Source: Bradyrhizobium sp. in8p8
GTDB lineage: Bacteria; Pseudomonadota; Alphaproteobacteria; Rhizobiales; Xanthobacteraceae
Assembly (NCBI RefSeq): GCF_000426845.1
Contig: NZ_AUGD01000001.1
Coordinates: 186,001 to 250,000 of the forward strand
Reading direction: 5' to 3'
DNA: 64,000 nucleotides
The translations under genes and the position numbers were made by a program. Shown here in pieces: positions 46,693-56,168 of this stretch (position 1 is its first letter; each line of letters begins with the position of its first letter). The notes beneath the pieces were generated by a model, which was not told the DNA's origin, did not search any database, and saw only the letters and a list, made by a program, of their open reading frames with translations.

Positions 46693-47721
46693 ATGGCTCT
46701 TGCCCGCGCCCGCCGCAGCGAAGGCGGCCTCAATTACTGGCCCGGCTTCGTCGATGCGCTGTCGACGCTGGTTCTGTCGATCGTATTCCTGCTGTCCGTG
46801 TTCCTGGTCGTGCAGTTCTTCCTGTCGCAGGAGGTCACCGGCAAGGACAAGGCGCTGGAGCAGCTTAATGCCAAGATCGCGCAGCTCAACGAGCTGCTCT
46901 CGCTCGAGAAGCTGGGCAAGCTTACGCTCGACGACCAGGTCTCGCAGCTGAAAGCCGGCCTCGCCTCGGCCGAGAGCGAGCGCGACCGCATCAAGGGTCT
47001 CTACGATGGCCTCGCCGCCGCCGGGAACGACGCGCAAGGCAAGACGGCGGAGCTCGGCAAGGCGCTGGACTCGGAGAAGGCGGTCTCGGCACGGGCACTT
47101 GCCCAGATCGAGGTGCTGAACCAGCAGATCAGTGCGCTCAGGCGGCAATTGGCGGCGCTGGAAGAAGCGCTCGATGCCTCTGAAAAGCGGGACAAGGAAT
47201 CGCAGAACCGGATCGCCGATCTGGGATCGCGCCTCAACGTCGCCCTGGCGCAGCGCGTGCAGGAATTATCGCGCTACCGCTCCGAATTCTTCGGCCGCCT
47301 GCGTGCCATCCTCGGCAACCGCCCCGACATCCGTATCGTTGGCGACCGCTTCGTGTTCCAGTCCGAAGTCTTCTTCGACACCGGACAGGCGATGCTGCTG
47401 CCCGAGGGCCGCGCCGAGCTCGACACGCTGGCGGCCGCGCTGATCGAGCTCGACAAGAAGATCCCGAGCGAGATTCCCTGGGTGCTGCGCGTCGACGGCC
47501 ACACCGACGTGCGGCCGGTGAGCGGCGCGAACTTCAAGTCGAACTGGGATCTGTCGGCGGCCCGCTCCATCTCGGTGGTGCAGTACCTGATCTCGCTCGG
47601 CGTGCCCGCCCAGCGCCTCGTCGCGGCCGGCTTCGGCGAATTCCAGCCGCTCGATCCCGGCAACAGCGAGGAAGCCTACAAGCGCAACCGCCGCATCGAG
47701 CTGAAGCTGACGGAGCGGTAG
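46693..47721 (+). CDS. MotB-like protein with C-terminal OmpA peptidoglycan-binding domain
   Basis: 342 residues. One membrane helix at about residues 19-44 contains Asp21 (GFVDALSTLVLSIVFLL), the expected proton-carrying residue. A long coiled coil (about 50-200) follows. The OmpA domain from about 215 to the end has VDGHTDVRPVSG, LSAARSISVVQYL and RNRRIELKL, which bind peptidoglycan. The coiled-coil linker is much longer than in flagellar MotB. It is the natural partner of the MotA/TolQ-like protein. The load driven by this stator is unknown. Confidence 0.9.
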   Translation: MALARARRSEGGLNYWPGFVDALSTLVLSIVFLLSVFLVVQFFLSQEVTGKDKALEQLNAKIAQLNELLSLEKLGKLTLDDQVSQLKAGLASAESERDRIKGLYDGLAAAGNDAQGKTAELGKALDSEKAVSARALAQIEVLNQQISALRRQLAALEEALDASEKRDKESQNRIADLGSRLNVALAQRVQELSRYRSEFFGRLRAILGNRPDIRIVGDRFVFQSEVFFDTGQAMLLPEGRAELDTLAAALIELDKKIPSEIPWVLRVDGHTDVRPVSGANFKSNWDLSAARSISVVQYLISLGVPAQRLVAAGFGEFQPLDPGNSEEAYKRNRRIELKLTER

Positions 47722-47744
47722 TGGCGTCAGATACATCCCGCTTC

Positions 47745-47828
47745 GTCATTGCCGGGCTTGACCCGGCAATCCATCAGGAGGGATTCTTTTCCAAATGAAT
47801 GGATGGCCGGGTCAAGCCCGGCCATGAC
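47745..47828. repeat. Palindromic intergenic repeat (GTCATTGCCGGGCTTGACC family)
   Basis: GTCATTGCCGGGCTTGACC... pairs with ...GGTCAAGCCCGGCCATGAC, with inner ATCCAT/ATGGAT. It lies between the MotB-like and GNAT genes. Reading across its right arm gives a false peptide MDGRVKPGHDE. Confidence 0.8.
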
Positions 47829-47840
47829 GAGTCAATCCCG

Positions 47841-48281
47841 ATGATCCAACTCCGCCCCTATCGCTCTGAGGACGAGGCCGCCGCAATCGACCTTTGGCAT
47901 CGCACCTGGCAGCAGGCCTACCCGCAGATCGACTTTGCGGCGCGGCTCGAATGGTGGCGCGGGCGCTGGCGCAAAGACCTGGTGCCGAAGGCCGCGATCG
48001 TGGTGGCGGAGCTTGACGGCGCGCTGATCGGGTTCGTCACCATCGATGGCGAAGGCTATCTCGACCAGCTCGTGGTTGATCCCGTCCATTGGGGAACAGA
48101 CGCGGCAAGGCTGCTGGTGGACGAGGCCAAGCGGCTGTCAGCTTCAGGGGTCACGCTTCTCGTCAACAAGGACAATGCCCGCGCCATCCGCTTCTACGAG
48201 CGCAACGGCTTCGCCCATGCAGGCGACGATGTGAACCCGACCTCGGGCCGGCCGGTGCTGAAGATGGAATGGAAGCCGTAG
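47841..48281 (+). CDS. GNAT-family N-acetyltransferase
   Basis: 146 residues from the ATG at 47841 (MIQLRPYRSEDEAAAIDLW). An earlier in-frame start falls in a palindromic repeat and is rejected. The acetyl-CoA region YLDQLVVDPVHWGTDAARLL and the C-terminal ARAIRFYERNGF are GNAT hallmarks, though the usual R/QxxGxG/A loop reads HWGTDA. Substrate unknown. Confidence 0.88.
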   Translation: MIQLRPYRSEDEAAAIDLWHRTWQQAYPQIDFAARLEWWRGRWRKDLVPKAAIVVAELDGALIGFVTIDGEGYLDQLVVDPVHWGTDAARLLVDEAKRLSASGVTLLVNKDNARAIRFYERNGFAHAGDDVNPTSGRPVLKMEWKP

Positions 48282-48305
48282 GCTTCCTCTCCAACGCTGC
48301 CCGCC

Positions 48306-50156
48306 TCACGCCCCCTCGAACTGCAGCCTCGCCAGCCTCGCATAAAGCCCGTTCGCAGCGACGAGCTCGGCATGCGTGCCCTGCTCGACGATCTTGCCCT
48401 GGTCCATCACCAGGATGCGGTCGCAGGACAGCACGGTTGCAAGGCGATGCGCGATGACGAGCGTGGTACGGTGGCGCATCAGCTCTTCCAGAGCGGTCTG
48501 CACCAGCGTCTCGCTTTCGGCGTCCAGGGCGGAGGTGGCTTCATCAAGCAGCAGGAGCGGCGCATCGCGCAGGATGGCGCGGGCGATGGCGATGCGCTGA
48601 CGCTGGCCGCCGGACAGCGTCACGCCGCGCTCGCCGAGCGCCGTCTCGAAACCCTCCGGCAGGCGGCGGATGAACTCGGCGGCGTGCGCGAGCTCGGCGG
48701 CGCGCTCGACCTCCGCATCGGTCGCATCGGGCCGGCCGAAGCGAATGTTCTCGCGGGCACTTGCCGCGAACACCACGGATTCCTGCGGCACCAGCGCGAT
48801 GCGGGCGCGGAAATCGCGCGGATCGGCGGATTTGACCGGTACGCCGTCGAGCGAGATCGTTCCGCTGCGCGGATCGTAGAAGCGCAGCAAGAGATGAAAG
48901 ATCGTGCTTTTGCCGGCGCCCGAGGGACCAACGATCGCGACCTTCTCGCCGGGGCGCACGGTGAACGACACGGCATCGAGCACCTTGACGTCGCGCCGCG
49001 CCGGATAGGCGAAGCTGACCTGCTCGAAACCGACCTCGCCGCGCGCCGGCACCGGCAGCGCAAGCGGCGCCGCGGGCGCGGTGATCTCGGGCTTCACGTG
49101 CAGGATCTCGAACAGGCGCTCGGCCGCGCCCGATGCCGCCGAGACCTCGCCCCAGACCTCGCTGAGCTGGCCGAGGCCGGCCGCGGCGAACACCGCGTAA
49201 AGCACGAACTGACCGAGCCGGCCCGGCGTGATCGCGCCGGAGAGCACGTCATGCGAGCCGATCCAGAGGATCGCGACCACGCTCGCGAACACGATGAAGA
49301 TGATGATGGCCGTGAGCACGGCGCGGGCCTGGGTCGAGGTGCGCGCAGCTTCATAGGCCTGTTCCACCTCGCCACCGAAACGCTTCTGGGCAAATTGCTC
49401 GCTGGTATAGGCCTGCACGGTTCGGATCGCGCCGACCAGTTCGCCGGCATAGGCGGAGGCGTCGGCGAGGGTGTCCTGCGCATTGCGCGACAGGCGGCGC
49501 ACCCAGCGCCCGAAGGCGACCAGCGGCAGCACGATGAGAGGAATGGCCAGCAGCACGAAGCCAGAAAGTTTCGGGCTCGTGATCACCATCATCGCGGCGG
49601 CGCCCAGAAACATCATGAGGTTGCGCAGCGCGATCGACACGGAGGCGCCGACCGCCGATTTGAGCTGGGTGGTGTCGGCAGTGAGCCGCGAGATCAGCTC
49701 GCCGCTGCGCGCCGAATCGAAGAAGGCGGGCGACAGCGACAGCAGATGGCCGAAGACGTCGCGCCTGAGGTCGGCGACGATGCGCTCGCCGATCGTCATC
49801 ACGAGGTAGTAGCGCGCCGCGCTCGCGAGCGCGAGCACGGCGACCACCGCCAGCATCACCGAGAAGTAGCTGTTGATCAGCTCGATGCCCTCGGGCGTCA
49901 GGCCGAAATCGATCATGCGGCGCACCGCGATCGGCACCAGCAGCGTGGTCAGCGCGGCAACCGTGAGCGCGACGAAGGCCAGCGCCGCCCGGCCGCGATA
50001 GCGGCTCACATAGGGCGCGAGCGCCAGCAACGGCCGGAGCTTTGCGCGTCCCTTGGCCGGCTGCTCGATCAGCTCATCCTCGATCGATGGCGTGTCCGCG
50101 ACGTTCATTTCGGGCCGATCGACATATTGGTCATCAAGCCGTTCCACTGCGCTCAT
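48306..50156 (-). CDS. ABC exporter with fused membrane and ATPase domains (MsbA-related)
   Basis: 616 residues from the ATG at 50156; a TTG at 50189 and an ATG at 50108 are alternatives. Six membrane helices come first (about residues 55-320). The ATPase domain has Walker [13 protein letters not shown], signature [15 protein letters not shown] and Walker [15 protein letters not shown]. It works as a homodimer and exports lipids, drugs or peptides. It is convergent with the GNAT gene and divergent from rpmE. Substrate cannot be predicted. Confidence 0.93.
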   Translation of the reverse strand: MSAVERLDDQYVDRPEMNVADTPSIEDELIEQPAKGRAKLRPLLALAPYVSRYRGRAALAFVALTVAALTTLLVPIAVRRMIDFGLTPEGIELINSYFSVMLAVVAVLALASAARYYLVMTIGERIVADLRRDVFGHLLSLSPAFFDSARSGELISRLTADTTQLKSAVGASVSIALRNLMMFLGAAAMMVITSPKLSGFVLLAIPLIVLPLVAFGRWVRRLSRNAQDTLADASAYAGELVGAIRTVQAYTSEQFAQKRFGGEVEQAYEAARTSTQARAVLTAIIIFIVFASVVAILWIGSHDVLSGAITPGRLGQFVLYAVFAAAGLGQLSEVWGEVSAASGAAERLFEILHVKPEITAPAAPLALPVPARGEVGFEQVSFAYPARRDVKVLDAVSFTVRPGEKVAIVGPSGAGKSTIFHLLLRFYDPRSGTISLDGVPVKSADPRDFRARIALVPQESVVFAASARENIRFGRPDATDAEVERAAELAHAAEFIRRLPEGFETALGERGVTLSGGQRQRIAIARAILRDAPLLLLDEATSALDAESETLVQTALEELMRHRTTLVIAHRLATVLSCDRILVMDQGKIVEQGTHAELVAANGLYARLARLQFEGA

Positions 50157-50355
50157 GAGATTCGACCCGTTGCATGCGTTCGCTCCCAATTAGGCCGGTG
50201 CGCTGGTAGTGGCAAATCCGGGATGTCCCTTAGGGGCAAACCCCGCTTCAACAGGCCGGCACAGCTTGTTTTGCCTGATTTCGTGAGGTATAGAGCCGCC
50301 CAAATCCGTCATTCGCTAGCCACCCAAGAAGGCGCCGGAGCGCCGAGGAATTGCC

Positions 50356-50583
50356 ATGAAAGCCGAAATTCATCCAGATTATCATACGATTAAAGTCGTC
50401 ATGACCGACGGAACCGAGTACCTGACCCGCTCGACCTGGGGCAAGGAAGGCGACACGCTGAACCTCGATATCGACCCGAAGTCGCACCCGGCCTGGACCG
50501 GCGGCTCCGCGCAGATCATGGACCGCGGCGGCCGCGTCTCGCGCTTCCAGAAGAAGTTTTCGGGCTTTCTCAAAAAGGACTGA
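50356..50583 (+). CDS. rpmE: 50S ribosomal protein L31
   Basis: 75 residues. The start [19 protein letters not shown] and the middle [11 protein letters not shown] are characteristic. The zinc-binding cysteine pairs of C+ L31 are absent, so this is a zinc-independent form. GAGGA precedes the start. A strong terminator follows 23 bp after the stop, so it is monocistronic. Confidence 0.97.
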   Translation: MKAEIHPDYHTIKVVMTDGTEYLTRSTWGKEGDTLNLDIDPKSHPAWTGGSAQIMDRGGRVSRFQKKFSGFLKKD

Positions 50584-50605
50584 GCCGGCCGCAAGGCTGG
50601 AGACG

Positions 50606-50643
50606 AAAAACGCCCCTGAGGAAATCAGGGGCGTTTTTGTTTT
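50606..50643 (+). terminator. Rho-independent terminator of rpmE
   Basis: AAAAACGCCCCTGA (50606-50619), loop GGAAA, TCAGGGGCGTTTTT (50625-50638), then GTTTT. A perfect GC-rich stem followed by T-runs. Confidence 0.95.
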
Positions 50644-50651
50644 GGGGCCGG

Positions 50652-50773
50652 CGTCATCGCGAGGAGCTCGCGACAAACAAAATTGCGGAGCAATTTGCGC
50701 TGATGCGGCGAAGCAATCCACACTTCCTCCGCAGAGGGATTTCCGGATTGCTTCGCGCGCTCGCAATGGCGAC
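50652..50773. repeat. Palindromic intergenic repeat (GTCATTGCGAG / GCAATCC family)
   Basis: GTCATCGCGAG...AAGCAATCC pairs imperfectly with GGATTGCTTC...CTCGCAATGGCGAC. Same family as 58332-58415. It lies between rpmE and rcdA. Confidence 0.7.
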
Positions 50774-50782
50774 GGACAGACG

Positions 50783-51292
50783 CTACCGCTCGAACGCGGC
50801 CTTCAGCGCGTTGAGTTGCGGCACCAGAGGGTTGCCGATCGCTGCATGCTCGGTCGGCGGGGTGTGGATCGTGCTGTCGAGGCGGCGCACGCGGGTCTGC
50901 AGGCTCATCGAGCGATGGATCAGGTCCTGGAGCTGGGAGGGCAGCTTCTCGATGGTGTCGGCGGGACCGGGATCGGCGGCGGTGAGCTTGACCTTGGTCT
51001 TCTCGCGGTTGGCCTGGCTCAGCGTCATCTCGCCCTCCTTCACGGCGCGATGCAGCAGCAGCCACGAGGCGAGCTGCATCAGACGCGTGGTGAGGCGCAT
51101 GCTCTCTGTCGCGTAGGTCAGGCTGACGGCGCGATCGAGCGCCTTGGCTTCGATGCGGCCGGCGCCGTCGAGATAGGCAGCGGTTTCCTCGACGAGGTCC
51201 ATGCCCTCACGGAACAGGTTGCCGAAGGCTGCAGAGTTGGTGAACCGCTCGCTGAGTTGAACGAGAGCGCCGTCGGCCTGCAAACGTTCCAT
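50783..51292 (-). CDS. rcdA: RcdA-like protein, regulator of CtrA degradation (DUF1465)
   Basis: 169 residues. GMDLVEETAAYLDGAGRIEAK and LTYATESMRLTTRLMQLASW followed by LLLHRAVKEGEM match the helical RcdA/DUF1465 family. In Caulobacter RcdA helps deliver the master regulator CtrA to the ClpXP protease at the cell pole. The conserved C-terminal region may hold adaptor contacts. Its neighbourhood with rpmE is common in rhizobia. Its exact role in this host is inferred. Confidence 0.85.
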   Translation of the reverse strand: MERLQADGALVQLSERFTNSAAFGNLFREGMDLVEETAAYLDGAGRIEAKALDRAVSLTYATESMRLTTRLMQLASWLLLHRAVKEGEMTLSQANREKTKVKLTAADPGPADTIEKLPSQLQDLIHRSMSLQTRVRRLDSTIHTPPTEHAAIGNPLVPQLNALKAAFER

Positions 51293-51452
51293 GGTTAACG
51301 CCTCTTACGCAACTGTTTGACTGTCCGGCTTTGGCGCCGGCTTATGATAAACAAATCATTGCGCGAGCGGGACGCGGAGTCCAGTGACAAGCGCAGATAT
51401 GGTTTCCGCGGGTCGCTCCCCGGGAATTCAACCGCAACGAGATGCAAAAACG

Positions 51453-51481
51453 CAAAAAAGAGCCGCCGGAAGACCGGCGGC
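51453..51481 (-). terminator. Rho-independent terminator (leftward)
   Basis: On the minus strand GCCGCCGG-TCTT-CCGGCGGC is a perfect 8-bp stem (51462-51481) followed by TCTTTTTTG (51452-51460). There is no protein gene directly upstream on this strand, which suggests it ends a small RNA. Confidence 0.8.
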
Positions 51482-51610
51482 TTTGAAAGTTGATAACAGG
51501 GAGGCGTCAAACAGAGTGGACAGGAGCCACTCGGTGTCCAAACGAGGACAGTTCCAGTCATAAACCCGAAAGCTTAATTCGAAGTAAACGAGCTAATTTT
51601 TTGAGACTTC
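51453..51610 (-). ncRNA. Candidate trans-acting small RNA ending at the strong terminator
   Basis: The 540-bp gap between rcdA and the DUF1192 gene (51293-51833) has no credible protein gene. It does have an AT-richer leftward stretch leading into a perfect terminator. The presumed transcript has a GTCCTCGTTTGGAC hairpin, an AGTGGCTCCTGTCCACT stem and a single-stranded CGCCTCCCTGTTATC segment. The CCTCCC is an anti-Shine-Dalgarno sequence, a feature of several alphaproteobacterial sRNAs. The 5' end is a guess; no promoter was identified. Confidence 0.4.
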
Positions 51611-51681
51611 GTTAGCCATGTCGGCCAGTGGCCGAGCCGAGGTCTTGCGCTCCAACGCAGTGCGGCACGAACGCTATCACT

Positions 51682-51823
51682 GTCATTCCGGGGCGCGACG
51701 CCGTCGCGAGCCCGGAATCCATAATCACGAGTGGATGCAGCGGCCCGCCTTGTCAGGTGCCCGTTTCGATTTCCTGGGGTGATGGATTCCGGGCTCGGCG
51801 CCGACGCGCCGCCCCGGAATGAC
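51682..51823. repeat. Palindromic intergenic repeat (GTCATTCCGGGG family)
   Basis: Arms GTCATTCCGGGGCG and CGCCCCGGAATGAC-like end pair, with inner GAGCCCGGAATCCAT/ATGGATTCCGGGCTC. It ends 10 bp before the stop of the DUF1192 gene. Confidence 0.8.
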
Positions 51824-51833
51824 TGTGAAGAGA

Positions 51834-52025
51834 TTACGACTTGAAAATACTGTTCGCCGCATCGCGTGAGGCGCGCTTCTTTGCGGCCGCTTCTTCCAGT
51901 CGTGCGATCTCGGTCTTGAGCAGCATGACGCGTTCGGTCAGTTCCTCGACTGACAACAGCGAGAGATCTTGACCGATTTCATGGCTGATCTTCTTGCGCG
52001 GGCGGTCGTCGTCTTCGATCGGCAT
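51834..52025 (-). CDS. Small conserved protein, DUF1192 family
   Basis: 63 residues from the ATG at 52025 (MPIEDDDRPRKKISHEIGQD), with AGGAGGAACG just upstream. SVEELTERVMLLKTEIARLE is a short coiled coil typical of DUF1192, a small rhizobial family of unknown role. Upstream in-frame extension lacks coding character. Divergent from the quinone oxidoreductase gene. Confidence 0.87.
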   Translation of the reverse strand: MPIEDDDRPRKKISHEIGQDLSLLSVEELTERVMLLKTEIARLEEAAAKKRASRDAANSIFKS

Positions 52026-52138
52026 CCTCGTTCCTCCTGCGTTCGCGCCGGACCATGACCGAGGCGGTTGCCAGCTTGGATGGCGCTGGCTAAGCAAGGG
52101 CCTCGCTTTCATCCCGCACCTTTGCCCAAGGACACATC

Positions 52139-53137
52139 ATGGACAAGCTGCCCGCGCAAATGACCGTGGTCGCCATCTCCAAGCCCGGCGGACCGGAGGT
52201 GCTGGTGCCGGAACAACGGGCGCTGCCGCAGCCCGGTCCCGACGAGATCCTGGTCAAGGTCGAGGCTGCCGGCGTCAACCGGCCCGACGTGGCGCAGCGC
52301 TCCGGTGCCTATCCGCCGCCGCCCGGCGCCAGCGACTTGCCAGGCCTGGAGATTGCGGGCGAAGTGGTCACGGTCGGCAGCAATGCCAAGCGGCACAAGA
52401 TCGGCGACAAGGTGATGTCGCTGGTCGCCGGCGGCGGCTATGCGCAGTACTGCATCGCCCAGGATGCCCAGGCGATGAGCGTGCCGCCGGCACTGTCGAT
52501 CAAGGAGGCCGGCGCGCTGCCGGAAACCCTGATGACGGTCTGGCACAACGTGTTCGAGCGCGGCGGCCTCAAGGCCGGCGAGACGCTGCTGATCCATGGC
52601 GGCTCCTCCGGCATCGGCACCATGGCGATCCAGCTTGCCAAGGCATTCGGCGCGAAGGTGTTCGTCACGGTGGGATCGCAGGACAAGATCGACGCCTGCC
52701 TCAAGCTGGGTGCCGACCGCGCCATCAATTACAAGACCGAGGATTTCGTCGCCGTGGTCAAGGCTGAGACCAACAACGTTGGTGTCAACCTGATCCTCGA
52801 CATGGTCGCCGGCGACTATGTCGATCGCAACTATGATGCTGCGGCGGTCGACGGCCGCATCGTCCAGATCGCGACCCTCAACGGCCCGAAGGTCAGCGTC
52901 AACATCGCCAAGGTGATGGTCAAGCGCCTGACCCATACCGGCTCGACTCTGCGCCCCCGTAGTAATGCGGACAAGGCGGCGATGGTGGCTGCGATCGAAG
53001 AGAAAGTGATGCCGCTCTTGCGCGAAGGCCGCATCAAGCCGGTCATGGACAGCACTTTCCCGCTGGAAAAGGCGGCGGATGCTCACCGGCGCATGGAGAC
53101 GAGCGCACATATTGGCAAAATTGTGTTGGAGGTCTAG
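52139..53137 (+). CDS. NAD(P)H quinone oxidoreductase, zinc-free MDR family (PIG3-like)
   Basis: 332 residues. The substrate-domain start VVAISKPGGPEVL, GVNRPDVAQRSGAYPPPPG, and the NADPH-binding LLIHGGSSGIGTMAIQLA are typical of the PIG3/QOR branch (TIGR02824). It reduces quinones with NADPH, limiting redox stress. It lies divergent to the DUF1192 gene with a 113-bp gap and precedes the large c-di-GMP gene. Confidence 0.93.
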   Translation: MDKLPAQMTVVAISKPGGPEVLVPEQRALPQPGPDEILVKVEAAGVNRPDVAQRSGAYPPPPGASDLPGLEIAGEVVTVGSNAKRHKIGDKVMSLVAGGGYAQYCIAQDAQAMSVPPALSIKEAGALPETLMTVWHNVFERGGLKAGETLLIHGGSSGIGTMAIQLAKAFGAKVFVTVGSQDKIDACLKLGADRAINYKTEDFVAVVKAETNNVGVNLILDMVAGDYVDRNYDAAAVDGRIVQIATLNGPKVSVNIAKVMVKRLTHTGSTLRPRSNADKAAMVAAIEEKVMPLLREGRIKPVMDSTFPLEKAADAHRRMETSAHIGKIVLEV

Positions 53138-53291
53138 GCCATCGGCCCAGCGGGCAGGGCGGAAACCCTTTGATTTCCCTCGCTTTCGTGGCATCTATCG
53201 CGACGCACCGGACCACTTCCGTCCCGGTCCGATATCGCCTTTTAGATTCGCCTTGCACTGAAGAGTTTGCGTCGAACGCGGAGAACTGGCC

Positions 53292-56168
53292 TTGCGTCTG
53301 ATCAGGTGCCTCGCGCCCATCGCGCTGGGCCTCATGATTCTTGTCGCCGCGTATCCCGCGCGCGCGCTCGACGCCGTCAGCGTCCGTAGCGACGCGCCCG
53401 CGATCGACCTCACCGGCGTGCTCGAGCATCAGCGCAGCGATGCCGACCGCATCCAGGTCTCCACCGCGCCCGGCACCGACGGCATCGTCCGCCGCATCGA
53501 GGTGCGCGCGCGCGAAGGCGGGCAGAACTGGGTGGTGTTCGCGCTCGCCAACAACACCGACGACCAGCTCGACCGCCTGATCGTCGCACCGCACTATCGC
53601 ATCGTCTCCTCCGGGCTGCTGTGGCCCGACCTCGGCCTGTCGCGCATCGCGACCATCACGCCCTCGATCGGCGATCGGCCGGAACGTCAGGAAAGCGCCA
53701 CCGCGGACGTGTTCCGCATCACGCTCGACCCCGGCGCCGTCGTCACCTTCGTCGCGGAGCTGCGCACCGACAAGCTGCCACAGCTTTATCTGTGGGAGCC
53801 GGAAGCCTACAAGGACAAGGTCAACTCGTTCACGCTCTACCAGGGCATCGTGATCGGCATCTCTGGCTTGCTCGCGCTGGTGCTGACCATCCTGTTCGTG
53901 GTGAAGGGCAGCATCATGTTCCCGGCCGCCGCAGCGCTGGCCTGGGCGGTGCTGGTCTATATCGGCGTCGATTTCGGCTTCTGGGGCAAAGTGCTCGACA
54001 TGTCGAACAACGCCGAGCGCATCTGGCGCGCGGCGGGCGAAGCGATCCTGGCGGCAACGCTGCTCGTGTTCCTGTTCGCATATCTCAATCTCAGCCGCTG
54101 GCACGTGCGCTATTCGCACATCACGATCGGCTGGCTCGCCTTTCTCGGCTCGCTGGTGGCGCTCGCGCTGTTCGATCCGGCGGTGGCCTCCGGCATCGCG
54201 CGTATTTCGCTGGTGCTGATCGCCTTCGCCGGCTTCGCGCTGATCGTCTATCTCTCCACCCACGGCTTCGACCGTGCGGTGCTCTTGATCCCGACCTGGT
54301 TCCTCCTGGTGGTCTGGGTGGCCGCCGCCGGCATGACGGTGGCCGGCTCCGTCACCAACGACATCGTCGGCCCGGCCCTGCTCGGCGGCCTCGTGCTGAT
54401 CGTGATGCTGATCGGATTCACCGTGATGCAGCACGCTTTCGCCGGCGGCGGCGCCACCACCGGCATCGTCTCCGACATCGAGCGCCGGGCGCTGGCGCTG
54501 GCCGGCTCCGGCGATCTGATCTGGGACTGGGACGTGTCTGCCGATAAGGTCTTCACCAGCCCCGAGACCGAAGCCCTGCTTGGACTGAAGCGCGGCACGC
54601 TCGAAGGTCCTGCAGCCTCATGGCTCGAGGTGCTGCATCCGCTCGACCAGGATCGTTTCCGCGCCGCGCTCGACAGCGTGCTCGACCAGCGCCGCGGCCG
54701 GCTGGTGCAGGATTTCCGCCTGCGCACGCCGGACGGTCATTTCATGTGGTTCGCACTGAAGGCCCGGCCCGTGGTCGGCTCGGACGGCGAGGTCTCGCGC
54801 GTCGTCGGCACGCTCACCGACGTCACGGAATTGCGCAACGCCGAGGAGCGCCTGCTGCACGATTCCGTGCACGACAACCTCACCGGCCTGCCCAACCGCA
54901 AGCTGTTCATGGACCGGTTGGGTGCCGTCGCCAACTTCGCCAAGACCATGCCGACGCTGCGGCCGACGCTGATGGTGATCGACCTCGACCGTTTCAAGCA
55001 GGTCAACGATTCCGTCGGCATTGCGGTCGGCGATTCCATTCTGCTGACGCTGGCCCGCCGCCTCACCCGCATCCTGAAGCCGCAGGACACGCTGGCCCGG
55101 ATGGCCGGCGACCAGTTCGGCCTGATCCTGCTCTCGGAGCAGGACCCGGCGCGCATCACCGCCTTCGCCGAGACCATCCGCAAGACCATCCGCGCGCCGA
55201 TCGCCTTCAACGACCGGGAGATCTTCCTCACCGCCTCGATCGGCCTCGCGCTCTCCGATCCCCAGGTTCAGCTGACGGACGAGATCATCAAGGACGCCGA
55301 GCTGGCGATGTATCATTCCAAGCGCATCGGCGGCGACCGCATCGACGTCTACAAGCCCGCGATGCGCGCACGGAAGACCGATCGCCTGACCCTGGAGAGC
55401 GAGCTGCGCCGGGCCATCGAGCGGCAGGAGATCACCATCCTGTACCAGCCGATCGTGCGGCTGGAGGATCGCTCGATCGCCGGCTTCGAGGCCCTGGCGC
55501 GCTGGGATCATCCGAAGCTCGGGCGCATGGCACCGTCGGAATTCATCACCATCGCCGAAGAGACCGGCCTGATCGTCGACCTCGGCATGTTCGTGCTCGA
55601 CCAGACCGCCAAGCAGCTCTCGATCTGGCAACGCGCGATGCGCTCGCGCGACCCGATCTTCGCCTCGGTCAACGTCTCTTCGCGGCAATTGCTGCGCCAC
55701 GACCTGATCCACGACATCCGTACCGTGCTGTCGCGCTCCTCGGTTGCGCGCGGCACGCTGAAGCTCGAATTGACGGAATCGCTGGTGATGGAGAATCCGG
55801 AGCACGCCGCGCAGATGCTGACGCGAATCCGCGAGCTCGGCACGGGGCTGTCGCTCGACGATTTCGGCACCGGCCATTCCTCGCTGGCCTATCTGCAGCG
55901 CTTCCCGTTCGACACCATCAAGATCGACCAGTCCTTCGTGCGCACCACCAGCCGCGGCACCCGCCCGGTGATCCTGAAATCGATCATCGCGCTCGCGCAC
56001 GATCTTGGAATGGACGTGGTGGCGGAAGGCGCCGAGACCGATTCCGACGCCGTCGAGCTCTACCAGATGGGCTGCGAATACGCGCAAGGTTTCGCTTTTG
56101 GCGAGCCGATGGACGCCGATGCCGCGATGCGCCTGCTGACGGAAGTGCGGCTCGAAGCGGCGAGCTAG
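53292..56168 (+). CDS. Membrane PAS-GGDEF-EAL protein, probable c-di-GMP phosphodiesterase
   Basis: 958 residues starting with TTG at 53292. A signal-like segment (ends ARA) and a periplasmic domain to about 175 are followed by seven or eight membrane helices (about 185-380), like 7TMR-DISM receptors. A PAS/PAC domain spans about 405-520. The GGDEF motif is degenerate (AGDQF, 605-609). The EAL domain is intact: FEALARWDHP near 731, ESLVMEN, SLDDFGTGHSS and KIDQSFV. So c-di-GMP hydrolysis is likely and synthesis unlikely. The GGDEF may sense GTP. Confidence 0.9.
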   Translation: MRLIRCLAPIALGLMILVAAYPARALDAVSVRSDAPAIDLTGVLEHQRSDADRIQVSTAPGTDGIVRRIEVRAREGGQNWVVFALANNTDDQLDRLIVAPHYRIVSSGLLWPDLGLSRIATITPSIGDRPERQESATADVFRITLDPGAVVTFVAELRTDKLPQLYLWEPEAYKDKVNSFTLYQGIVIGISGLLALVLTILFVVKGSIMFPAAAALAWAVLVYIGVDFGFWGKVLDMSNNAERIWRAAGEAILAATLLVFLFAYLNLSRWHVRYSHITIGWLAFLGSLVALALFDPAVASGIARISLVLIAFAGFALIVYLSTHGFDRAVLLIPTWFLLVVWVAAAGMTVAGSVTNDIVGPALLGGLVLIVMLIGFTVMQHAFAGGGATTGIVSDIERRALALAGSGDLIWDWDVSADKVFTSPETEALLGLKRGTLEGPAASWLEVLHPLDQDRFRAALDSVLDQRRGRLVQDFRLRTPDGHFMWFALKARPVVGSDGEVSRVVGTLTDVTELRNAEERLLHDSVHDNLTGLPNRKLFMDRLGAVANFAKTMPTLRPTLMVIDLDRFKQVNDSVGIAVGDSILLTLARRLTRILKPQDTLARMAGDQFGLILLSEQDPARITAFAETIRKTIRAPIAFNDREIFLTASIGLALSDPQVQLTDEIIKDAELAMYHSKRIGGDRIDVYKPAMRARKTDRLTLESELRRAIERQEITILYQPIVRLEDRSIAGFEALARWDHPKLGRMAPSEFITIAEETGLIVDLGMFVLDQTAKQLSIWQRAMRSRDPIFASVNVSSRQLLRHDLIHDIRTVLSRSSVARGTLKLELTESLVMENPEHAAQMLTRIRELGTGLSLDDFGTGHSSLAYLQRFPFDTIKIDQSFVRTTSRGTRPVILKSIIALAHDLGMDVVAEGAETDSDAVELYQMGCEYAQGFAFGEPMDADAAMRLLTEVRLEAAS

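Noticed and set aside
47799..47840. Upstream start for the GNAT protein giving the N-terminus MDGRVKPGHDE
   Set aside because: The peptide is the translation of a palindromic repeat arm; the conserved domain starts at the ATG at 47841.
45645..48281. Zorya-type phage defence (ZorAB) for the stator-like pair
   Set aside because: No ZorC, ZorD or ZorE genes are present, and the MotA-like protein lacks the long ZorA tail.
51295..51561. An 88-residue minus-strand open frame in the rcdA to DUF1192 gap
   Set aside because: It runs straight through a strong intrinsic terminator and has no family character; a small RNA is the better reading.
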